Positions 58,193-64,000 of a DNA stretch of 64,000 bases are shown here, in pieces. How positions within the stretch are numbered: the stretch's first letter is position 1; every line of letters starts with the position of its first letter. This DNA is from Streptomyces vilmorinianum (GTDB taxonomy: Bacteria > Actinomycetota > Actinomycetes > Streptomycetales > Streptomycetaceae). The stretch spans positions 1,692,001 through 1,756,000 of the forward strand of contig NZ_CP040244.1 in NCBI RefSeq assembly GCF_005517195.1, given 5' to 3'. A program made the position numbers and the translations under genes. The notes under the pieces were generated by a model that was not told where the DNA came from, made no database searches, and saw nothing but the letters and a program-made list of their open reading frames with translations.

Positions 58193-58452
58193 CAGTCCTG
58201 CGTGCTGTCCTGATCGTGACCCTGGTCGTTCTGGGAGTCCGAGTTCGTCGTCGTGGAGGTCTCGGTGCCGGAGCTGGTGCCGTGCTTGCCCATCTCGACC
58301 ACCTGCCCGACGCGGTCGCGGAACACCCCGAGCTGCGTCGTGGGGTCGATGGCGACCGTGGCGTGGGGTCGGCGGACGACCGTCGGGTAGGGCGCCAGTC
58401 GGCCCGCACCCCACGGCCGCGTGGGGGAGGAGAGTTCGACAGAGGTGGTCAT
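58192..58452 (-). CDS. Graspetide precursor peptide
   Basis: 86 residues, AAGGAG 6 nt before the ATG. The leader has PWGAGRLAPYP and the conserved DPTTQLGVFRDRVGQVVEMG of ATP-grasp target peptides (family TIGR04186, as I recall). The core after GKHGT is unusually rich in Thr/Ser and Asp/Glu: five Thr (T59, T63, T65, T67-T69 region) and acidic residues E64, D72, D76, D80, D82, D86, ideal donors and acceptors for side-chain ester links. It is the first gene of the operon. The final peptide and its activity are unknown. Confidence 0.87.
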   Translation of the reverse strand: MTTSVELSSPTRPWGAGRLAPYPTVVRRPHATVAIDPTTQLGVFRDRVGQVVEMGKHGTSSGTETSTTTNSDSQNDQGHDQDSTQD

Positions 58453-58531
58453 GAGACTCCTTGTGTTGAAGGGTGTGGTGCCGGAATTCGTCTGCGCCAG
58501 GAGACGCGGACGGCGATCTGCGGGCCGCGGC

Positions 58532-58738
58532 TCAGGGGCGGGCGGCCTGGATGTTGTCGGCCGCGGTCGTCCACTCGACTCCGGACGCGGGCCGGATGTG
58601 CGCGATGCGGACCGTGCCGTGGCTGTGGAGCTCGTGTGTGACGGCGACGAGCACACCCTCCCCGCGCGAGGCGATGTCACGGACACGCGTGTCCAGGAGC
58701 GGGTGATGCTCGTAGCCGTCGGAACCGACCGGGTTCAC
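58532..58738 (-). CDS. Small unknown protein coupled to an upstream mini-gene
   Basis: 68 residues from GTG 58738, whose codon overlaps the previous stop (GTGA). Contains DTRVRDIASRGEGVLVAVTH and RIAHIRPASGVEWTTAADNI. It resembles short proteins often found next to XRE regulators in Streptomyces but matches no named family I know. Confidence 0.6.
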   Translation of the reverse strand: MNPVGSDGYEHHPLLDTRVRDIASRGEGVLVAVTHELHSHGTVRIAHIRPASGVEWTTAADNIQAARP

Positions 58739-58902
58739 TCCTCCGGCTCCTGCCGGGCCTCGACGCGGCGCATGAACCTCTCCCAGCCGCCGGCCGCCCG
58801 TACCCGCAGAGCCCGGCTCGGCGCACCAGGCCGGGGCTCCGGCGGTGTGTACGTTCGGCCACTGGCGCCAGGGTTCCTGCGGGGCAGTCCGGAGGTCGTC
58901 AC
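58735..58902 (-). CDS. 55-residue mini-gene upstream of the RiPP cluster
   Basis: GTG 58902 with GAGGAG 8 nt upstream; the stop overlaps the next start (GTGA). It encodes a basic, Pro/Arg-rich peptide beginning VTTSGLPRRNPG and ending RFMRRVEARQEPEE. The ribosome site and coupling are the evidence that it is translated. Function unknown. Confidence 0.55.
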   Translation of the reverse strand: MTTSGLPRRNPGASGRTYTPPEPRPGAPSRALRVRAAGGWERFMRRVEARQEPEE

Positions 58903-59084
58903 GGGGTCGCTCCTCTCAGTGGGAGCTGCCCGGAGGGTCCTTCGGCCTCCGAGCGGCGTGTGACCAGTGAACGACGATCCGTTACCTTCTCCCAGAGCGG
59001 ACCTCGCGCAATACCCAGGCGTTTTCCAGGCGTTGGCACGTGGCGGGTATGAGTGCGTGAAAGGGTTCTCGTGAGGGGAGACCT

Positions 59085-60341
59085 ATGACGTCGAGGCGTA
59101 AGCACTTTGCGGAACGGCGCGCGGCCCGGGGTTACTCTCAGGAGGAATTCGCAGAAGCGCTCTCGGTGGCCGCGTCCACCGTGGTCCGTTGGGAAAGTGG
59201 TCGCGCCACCCCGCGTCCCCACCAACGGCCGAAGATCGCAGAGCTGTTGGGAGTGACCCTCCCCGAGCTGGAAGCCCTTCTCTCCGACGAACAGCCGGCC
59301 GAGACAGCCGGGCTCTCCGCTGCTCCACCCCTCCTCCATGGTGATGATGACGACATGAAGCGCCGCGAAGTCCTGGGCCTGCTCGCCGTTACGGGTGCGC
59401 TGGTCGCTCTTCCCGATCACGGTGAGGCCGCCCGAGGGCGGGCAGTATCGACGCTCTTGGAGACAGGGGACGCCCTACCCCGCAGCCTCTGGCATGTCTA
59501 CGCGCTATCAGATTCCAAGCAGGTCGTCTTCCCTGCGGTGCGCGCACAGCTCGATGTGATGGCGAAGGGGCTGACCGAGACCCGTACTGCTGTGGAGCGG
59601 TCCCGATTGTGTCGGATGACAGCCGACGTCTACCAGCTCGTCGGTGAGCTGTTCTTCGACGCCAACAGGTACACCGACGCCGCGCAGTGCTACACACTGG
59701 CCGCCAACGCGGCCTACGCCGGTGGCGCCCACGACCTGTGGGCCTGTGCCATGACCCGCCACGCGTACGTCGAGCTGTACGCGCGCCGCGCGCACGCCGC
59801 CCAGCCCCTACTCGCGGCAGCTTTCCACATCGCCCGGAGGGGCGACGACACTCTCTCCACCCGTCACTGGGTCGCGGCCGTCCAGGCGCAGGCGTACGCC
59901 GCCGTGGGCGACCTCGACGCATGCAACCGGGCTCTTGACGAAGCAGAGAAAGTGCACGCCCTCGACGGCGCTCACTCCCACAACGGCGGCTGGCTCCGCT
60001 TCGACGGCTCCCGCCTGGCAGAGGAGCGAGGAGCTTGCTACCTCCAACTGGGCCGCCCTGATCTCGCCGAGGAAGCGCTCACCACGGCCCTTGCCCAGCC
60101 TCTGTCCCTGCGTCGCCGTGCCGCTGTTCTGAGCGACCTCGCCGTGCTCGGGGCGCACAGGCGGGACGTCGACCAGATCGTGCACTACGCGGAGCAAGCA
60201 CTCGGACTGGCCGACCGGTCGAATTCGGGATTCATCGGCAAGAAGCTGGACGGGCTTCGGGGGCGTCTTGCCCCGCTCATGTCCGATGACCGAGTCTCGA
60301 CTCTTGATCACCGAATCGCGGCGCTTCCGCGCACCGCATGA
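59085..60341 (+). CDS. XRE-family regulator with TPR-like C-terminus
   Basis: 418 residues. N-terminal HTH (1-62) with RRAARGYSQEEFAEALSVAA and STVVRWESGRATPR. The remaining 330 residues are helical-repeat (TPR-like) sequence such as AAQCYTLAANAAYAGGAHDL and GRPDLAEEALTTALAQPLSL, typical of Streptomyces regulators that bind signal peptides or small ligands. Divergent from the two mini-genes and RiPP operon and probably their regulator. Confidence 0.88.
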   Translation: MTSRRKHFAERRAARGYSQEEFAEALSVAASTVVRWESGRATPRPHQRPKIAELLGVTLPELEALLSDEQPAETAGLSAAPPLLHGDDDDMKRREVLGLLAVTGALVALPDHGEAARGRAVSTLLETGDALPRSLWHVYALSDSKQVVFPAVRAQLDVMAKGLTETRTAVERSRLCRMTADVYQLVGELFFDANRYTDAAQCYTLAANAAYAGGAHDLWACAMTRHAYVELYARRAHAAQPLLAAAFHIARRGDDTLSTRHWVAAVQAQAYAAVGDLDACNRALDEAEKVHALDGAHSHNGGWLRFDGSRLAEERGACYLQLGRPDLAEEALTTALAQPLSLRRRAAVLSDLAVLGAHRRDVDQIVHYAEQALGLADRSNSGFIGKKLDGLRGRLAPLMSDDRVSTLDHRIAALPRTA

Positions 60342-60357
60342 CGAGAGGGACACGCGC

Positions 60358-60711
60358 ATGAATGACGGCCGGATCTTCCGCGAGGCGTGGATCGACGGTG
60401 TGAACAAGCACTACCCCGGCGAGCCCAAGCCCGGCTACGTCACGCCGTGGGACGAGACACCCGCGTGGGAGCGCGAAGCCGCCACCGCCGTGTACGGGCA
60501 GGTGCGCGACTTCATCGAGGTCAGCGGCGGGCATGCGGCCCGGCTCACCCGTGAGCAGAAGGGTCGATTCGTCGCGATCTGCTGGACCGCCCAGATGTTC
60601 AGGCACTTCGAAAACCCGAAGCCCGGGTATGTTGCCGACTGGTCCGACCTGCCGGTCTGGCAGCGGGAGACGGACGCGGACATCTTCGAACGCATTGAAG
60701 GGGCCGTCTGA
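60358..60711 (+). CDS. Small protein with an internal duplication
   Basis: 117 residues from ATG 60358. Two similar blocks: EPKPGYVTPWDETPAWEREA (about 21-40) and NPKPGYVADWSDLPVWQRET (about 83-102), each P-K-P-G-Y-V-x-x-W-x-x-x-P-x-W. No known enzyme motif. It follows the XRE gene by 16 bp and is probably co-transcribed. Confidence 0.72.
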   Translation: MNDGRIFREAWIDGVNKHYPGEPKPGYVTPWDETPAWEREAATAVYGQVRDFIEVSGGHAARLTREQKGRFVAICWTAQMFRHFENPKPGYVADWSDLPVWQRETDADIFERIEGAV

Positions 60712-60724
60712 TCTCAGGAGTGAC

Positions 60725-60760
60725 GACGTCCCCGTCCGGGCCGATCCGGGCGGGGACGTC
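60725..60760 (+). terminator. Terminator after the XRE operon
   Basis: GACGTCCCCGTCCGG and CCGGGCGGGGACGTC pair over 15 bp with one G-T, followed by TTGTT, just inside the right boundary of the element. Confidence 0.88.
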
Positions 60761-60767
60761 TTGTTAA

Positions 60768-60787
60768 GTAGCCATCAAAGTAGCCAC
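60768..60787 (+). repeat. Right internal repeat of the element
   Basis: GTAGCCATCAAAGTAGCCAC, one base different from the left copy at 54879-54898 and in the same orientation. Confidence 0.7.
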
Positions 60788-60840
60788 GGAAGCACCATCC
60801 CTGCACGTTTATGCAGGTCATAGCGTTGCGCCGACAGTCC

Positions 60841-60867
60841 CCGGCGTACAGCCCGGCTCGTCTGCCC
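60841..60867 (+). repeat. attR: right 27-bp direct repeat (native rnpB 3' end)
   Basis: Contains GCCCGGCTCGTCTGCC, which is fully complementary to the rnpB 5' strand GGCAGACGAGCCGGGC, unlike the copy at 54742-54768. Therefore this is the original chromosomal 3' end displaced by the insertion. Confidence 0.85.
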
Positions 60868-60872
60868 TCCGA

Positions 60873-60913
60873 CTCCGAGAAGCCCCCGCCGGGATCACCG
60901 CCCGGTGGGGGCT
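60873..60913 (+). terminator. Displaced native rnpB terminator
   Basis: GAGAAGCCCCCGCCGGG and CCCGGTGGGGGCTTCTC form a long hairpin directly after the right attachment copy. It fits the terminator expected after an intact rnpB. Confidence 0.82.
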
Positions 60914-60962
60914 TCTCGCTGCGCCGTCAGCTGGTCACTCCCCACGCCTCACTCCTCACCCC

Positions 60963-61277
60963 TCACTCCTCCAGGGACCGTTCCGCCACCCGCCGCAGGT
61001 GCCCCGCGAACACCTCCGCCGCGTCCGGTGTCAGCGTGCGCAGGGCGACCATCGCCGTGATGATCACGTCGCACAGCTCGGACTCGACGTCCTGCCACGT
61101 GTGGGACATGCCCTTGCGGGGGTTCTGACCGGTCGCGCCGATCACCGCCTCCGCCACCTCGCCGACCTCCTCCGAGAGCTTCAGGACACGCAGCAGGACG
61201 TCCTGTTCGGGCGGGAGGGTGTGATGCGCGGCGATCCAGGCGGCCAGGCGGTCGACGGTGCTCCAGGGTTCGGTCAT
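60963..61277 (-). CDS. MazG-like nucleotide pyrophosphohydrolase
   Basis: 104 residues from ATG 61277. All-alpha NTP-pyrophosphatase fold with KLSEEVGEVAEAVIG (metal-binding Glu pair) and ESELCDVIITAM (Glu/Asp pair). Predicted to hydrolyse non-canonical NTPs. It lies just outside the element. Confidence 0.87.
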   Translation of the reverse strand: MTEPWSTVDRLAAWIAAHHTLPPEQDVLLRVLKLSEEVGEVAEAVIGATGQNPRKGMSHTWQDVESELCDVIITAMVALRTLTPDAAEVFAGHLRRVAERSLEE

Positions 61278-61321
61278 GAGGCTGAAGACTGCCAGCTCAA
61301 CGCCCTCGGTAGGGTGCGCGC

Positions 61322-62231
61322 ATGATATTCGGGCGTGGGCGGCTCCAGGCCTTCGGCCGGGCCCGGGCCGAGGAGCTGGGGGAGGCCGGGGCCCCGGCTG
61401 GCGGCGCTCCTCGCCGACGTGCCCCCGGGGCCGCGGTGGGTGGTCGCCGTCATAGTCGGAGCCTGTGTGGAGCGGGGCGCCGACGCCGCCGCCTGTGCGC
61501 CCGCCGTGTTCGCGGGGGCGCGGGACGCGTTCGAGGCGGCGGAGGTGTTCCGCGCCCGCTGGCGCGACGCGGGCCGTGGCGAGCTGCCGGCCCACGAGGG
61601 TGAGGAGCTGACCGACGAGGACGTCGAACGGGTCGGGTTCGAGCCGGTCATGGCCTGGCAGGCCCTGCCGCAGTACGAGATGGCCTGCGTCGCGATGCTC
61701 AACTCCAAGGACGTACGGCTGAAGGCTGCCGGAAAGCAGGAGTTGAGGGCCGTCGCGGCACGCGTGGAGGAGGCCTCCGGCGAGACGTTCAAGTGCCTCT
61801 CCTACGCCGTCGCCGTCCTGGACGACGAGCCGCTGGTGGCCCTGGAGCGTGCGACCGGCGCCGGATTCCTGTCGCGCATGTCCGGGATCGGCGACAACTT
61901 CCAGTTGCACACCCTCCTCGCCGACGCCGGTGAGGCGCCGTCCCCGAAGGCCGTCGCCCAGTGCAGGGACCAGCCGGGGACGACTCCGACGACCGGGTCC
62001 TTCAACCTCGTCGGCGCCGACGGGGAGTGGATCTGGAACGAGGGCAACCCGTCCGACATCCCCGTCGTGGACGGCGTACGCGTCGCGGTCGTGGATCCCG
62101 CCCCGTACCGGCGCTCCTGGGACGCGGGCCGGTTCTTCCCCGGGATGACCGGAGAGCTGGTCCTGGAACGCGTCCTGACCGAGGCGGAGGCCGGGGGCCT
62201 GCTCGCCCAGGTGGCCGAGTCCGTCCACTGA
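61322..62231 (+). CDS. Conserved unknown protein, apparent frameshift near the N-terminus
   Basis: A long frame to 62231 encodes LAALLADVPPGPRWVVAVIV and GFEPVMAWQALPQYEMACVA, with no enzyme motif known to me. In this frame the only starts are GTGs such as 61335, giving an unlikely GGSRPSAGPGPRSWG leader. ATG 61322 in another frame gives MIFGRGRLQAFGRARAEELG, a far better N-terminus that joins the main frame if one base is missing near 61397. It could be a real frameshift or a sequence error. Confidence 0.65.
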
Positions 62232-62293
62232 CGCGCGCCACATTCCCGGCCGAGGTCCACGGGGATCCGGGGCGCCCGGTGTACGGGTAAGCC

Positions 62294-62617
62294 ATGACCA
62301 TCCCCGTGGACAAGCTCAGCGACCCCGCCGTGCGCGCCTTCGTCAGCGCGCTCAACGCCAATGACCGTGTCGCCTTCCAGGCCTCCCTGGCCCCCGGCGC
62401 CTCCATGTCCGACGACGGGTCGGACCGGAACCTCGAGGAGTGGACCGAGAAGGAGATCTTCTCCTCGCGCGGCCACATGGAGATCGAGTCCGTCAAGGAC
62501 GACGGGCACTCGCTCGTCGCCCGTTTCCGCAACGACACCTGGGGCGAGATGCGGACCCGCTGGCGCTTCGTCGTCGAGGGCGGGAAGATCGCCCGCTTCG
62601 AGACCGGGCAGGCGTAG
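62294..62617 (+). CDS. NTF2/SnoaL-like small protein
   Basis: 107 residues. Cone-shaped NTF2-like pattern: VRAFVSALNANDRVAFQASL helix pair, then strands with EKEIFSSRGHMEIESV and TRWRFVVEGGKIARFETGQA. Such proteins are scaffolds for varied enzymes or binding roles. The pocket here gives no substrate hint. Confidence 0.82.
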   Translation: MTIPVDKLSDPAVRAFVSALNANDRVAFQASLAPGASMSDDGSDRNLEEWTEKEIFSSRGHMEIESVKDDGHSLVARFRNDTWGEMRTRWRFVVEGGKIARFETGQA

Positions 62618-62629
62618 CCCTCGGTCGAG

Positions 62630-62652
62630 CCGGGGCCCCTCGCGGGCCCCGG
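62630..62652. terminator. Hairpin terminator between convergent genes
   Basis: Perfect 9-bp arms CCGGGGCCC/GGGCCCCGG around a 5-nt loop, between the NTF2-like gene and the convergent SDR. Downstream is a CCCCGTCTCCGG triplicate. Confidence 0.75.
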
Positions 62653-62706
62653 CCCCGTTTCCCGCCCCGTCTCCGGCCCCGTCTCCGGCCCCGTCTCCGG
62701 GCTCCC

Positions 62707-63462
62707 CTAGCCTCGCCCGATGTACGGCATCGCCGTCGCCATCACCGTCGCGAACTGCACGTTCGCCTCCAGTGGCAGGCCGGCCATGTGCACCACCGTC
62801 GCCGCCACGTCCGCCGCGTCCATCACCGGCTCCGCCGCCAGCTCCCCGTTGGCCTGCAGGATCCCCGTCTGCATCCGCGCCGTCATCTCCGTCGCCGCGT
62901 TCCCGATGTCGATCTGACCGCAGGCGATCCGGTACGGGCGGCCGTCCAGGGACAGCGACTTCGTCAGGCCCGTCATCGCGTGCTTCGTCGCCGTGTACGC
63001 GATCGAGTGCGGGCGCGGCACATGCGCCGAGATCGAGCCGTTGTTGATGATCCGGCCGCCCTGCGGGGACTGCTCCTTCATCGCCCGGTAGGCCGCCTGC
63101 GCGCACAGGAACGCGCCCGTCAGGTTCACGTCCACCACCGAGCGCCAGGTCTCGTGGTCCAGGTCCTCGACCGGGACGCCGCCGCCCGCGAACGTGCCCG
63201 CGTTGTTGAAGAGCAGGTCGACCCGGCCGAACCGGTCCCGTACCGCATCGAAGAGGGCCGTCACCGCCTCCGGTGACGTCACGTCCGTCGGGACACAGAG
63301 GGCGTCCCCGGGCGAGATGGACGACGCCGTCTCCTCCAGCGGCTCCCGCCGGCGGCCCGCCAGCGCCACCGACCAGCCCGCCTCCGCCAGGGCACGCGCC
63401 ACGCTGCGGCCGATGCCCGAACCCGCTCCCGTCACCACTGCGACGCGCGACTCAGTACTCAT
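62707..63462 (-). CDS. Short-chain dehydrogenase/reductase
   Basis: 251 residues. TGAGSGIGR cofactor motif, Asp of [14 protein letters not shown], catalytic Ser in [10 protein letters not shown] and YTATKHA. NAD(P)-dependent oxidoreductase of the classical SDR group. The alcohol or ketone substrate is unknown. It has no steroid-regulon operator. Confidence 0.9.
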   Translation of the reverse strand: MSTESRVAVVTGAGSGIGRSVARALAEAGWSVALAGRRREPLEETASSISPGDALCVPTDVTSPEAVTALFDAVRDRFGRVDLLFNNAGTFAGGGVPVEDLDHETWRSVVDVNLTGAFLCAQAAYRAMKEQSPQGGRIINNGSISAHVPRPHSIAYTATKHAMTGLTKSLSLDGRPYRIACGQIDIGNAATEMTARMQTGILQANGELAAEPVMDAADVAATVVHMAGLPLEANVQFATVMATAMPYIGRG

Positions 63463-63596
63463 GGGCGCGCAGCGTACGGCAGACGTGTGCCCCATGAACT
63501 CATCCGTCCGACACGTGGATGTTCTGTACCCGACAACGTGAGGTCGTCCCGCCCCCTCGAATACCGGACGGACAACATCCGCCTGGGGAGGCGTAC

Positions 63597-63830
63597 ATGA
63601 CATACGTTCACCAGCACGGCGACGAACTCCGCGCCGCCGCCCGCCACTTCGGCCGCCGCCGCTTCCTCACCGTCACCGGGCGGCGCGGCTATGTGACGAT
63701 CGCGCTCGGCGAGGACAGCGCCCGCGCCGACTTCCGTACGGTCGCGGCCGTGACGACCCCGGGCGCCCCGGTCACCACCGCCGCGTCCTACGTCACGGAG
63801 GCGGGAGACCCGGGGCTCAAGCCGGCGTGA
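63597..63830 (+). CDS. Small unknown protein
   Basis: 77 residues from ATG 63597 (GGGGAGG upstream). Short beta-rich pattern: [20 protein letters not shown] then [20 protein letters not shown]. No family recognised. Its 3' end overlaps the convergent oxidoreductase by 14 bp. Confidence 0.6.
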   Translation: MTYVHQHGDELRAAARHFGRRRFLTVTGRRGYVTIALGEDSARADFRTVAAVTTPGAPVTTAASYVTEAGDPGLKPA

Positions 63831-64000
63831 CCGCCAGTTCGGACGGATAGCGGACGCCGATCCGGTCCCGTACCGCGTCGAGCGTCCGCATCACCGCCAG
63901 CGAACCGTCCAGCGGGACGAGCGGCGACTCCGTCTCGCCCGCCCGCAGACAGCGCATGACCTCCGCCGCCTCGTGCCGCAGCGAGTGCGGATCGTCCTCG
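63817..64000 (-). CDS. Gfo/Idh/MocA-family oxidoreductase, C-terminal fragment
   Basis: The last 60 codons of a minus-strand gene running off the right edge. It encodes LRHEAAEVMRCLRAGETESP then LDGSLAVMRTLDAVRDRIGV RYPSE, the C-terminal helix pair of Gfo/Idh/MocA dehydrogenases. Only that segment is visible, so the assignment is moderate. Confidence 0.65.
   Translation of the reverse strand, partial: EDDPHSLRHEAAEVMRCLRAGETESPLVPLDGSLAVMRTLDAVRDRIGVRYPSELAVTPA

Larger units (their letters stand above)
54742..60867. mobile_element. Putative integrative element in rnpB, 6.1 kb
   Basis: Bounded by 27-bp direct repeats of the rnpB 3' end. Inside each boundary lies a copy of GTAGCCATsAAAGTAGCCAC (54879-54898 and 60768-60787), resembling integrase arm-type sites. 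The contents (RiPP cluster, XRE regulator, mini-genes, several unknown proteins) are all accessory. No integrase, excisionase or replication gene is present, so it is either a decayed element or one mobilised in trans. The displaced original rnpB tail with its terminator lies just outside the right boundary. Confidence 0.8.

Noticed and set aside
54742..60867. Integrase gene within the rnpB island
   Set aside because: Checked all coding frames; none shows tyrosine or serine recombinase motifs.

Overview
The window is high-GC actinobacterial DNA, most likely a Streptomyces chromosome. The evidence is strong G/C bias at third codon positions, GTG starts, GTGA/ATGA-coupled operons, dispersed G/C-rich intergenic repeats, and genus-typical families (ECF transporters, SigJ-type sigma factors, LLM-class F420 oxidoreductases, RNase H-phosphatase fusions, rifamycin-associated element). 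Both ends cut genes: a DUF2330 secreted protein on the left and a Gfo/Idh/MocA-type oxidoreductase on the right.

0.3-39 kb: a dispersed set of genes resembling the mycobacterial sterol side-chain pathway. It comprises a divergent cyp125/fadA5 pair, an aldehyde dehydrogenase plus ferredoxin, a KstR-like TetR repressor, a glycosyltransferase-methyltransferase-cyclase-fold operon, an Rv3520c-like F420 oxidoreductase, a fused FadE34-type acyl-CoA dehydrogenase with an Ltp1-type thiolase, and a ChsH3-AdhD-Hsd4A-like operon. I find seven copies of the KstR-type operator TnnAACnnGTTnnA (four exact, three with one mismatch) in front of these genes and of a metallo-beta-lactamase-fold hydrolase. Four also carry or neighbour a second palindrome, CTGACnnnCCrTCAG. 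The enzymes would hydroxylate and oxidise the sterol side-chain terminus, then run one round of dehydrogenation, hydration, dehydrogenation and thiolysis. CoA ligase, ring-degradation and uptake genes are not in the window.

Interleaved in this part: a cobalamin-riboswitch-controlled ECF transporter operon with a secreted alpha/alpha-barrel protein (3.8-10.1 kb); cell-wall enzymes; a rifamycin-associated element with a glycosyltransferase (24 kb); SigJ/DoxX; and a DesK/DesR-like two-component system with an ABC exporter (32.4-35.8 kb). Decayed genes include a pectinesterase, a flavohemoprotein and a small secreted protein.

39.5-54.3 kb: mostly housekeeping and accessory genes. These are an iron-regulated siderophore-binding lipoprotein, a Nif3-zinc ribbon-RNase H/phosphatase operon, GNAT, KDPG aldolase, an AlkC-like repair protein, a CGNR regulator, YaaA, an RNB ribonuclease and a MerR regulator with a membrane protein.

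54.35-60.9 kb: rnpB (RNase P RNA), whose 3' end is duplicated at 60.84 kb. The 6.1 kb between the copies looks like an integrated island. It carries a graspetide-type RiPP cluster (precursor, ATP-grasp ligase, isoaspartyl-methyltransferase-like enzyme), an XRE regulator, two coupled mini-genes and several unknowns. No integrase is visible. The native rnpB 3' end and terminator lie beyond the right junction.

60.9-64 kb: a MazG-like pyrophosphohydrolase, a probably frameshifted conserved gene, an NTF2-like protein, an SDR, a small unknown and the partial oxidoreductase.
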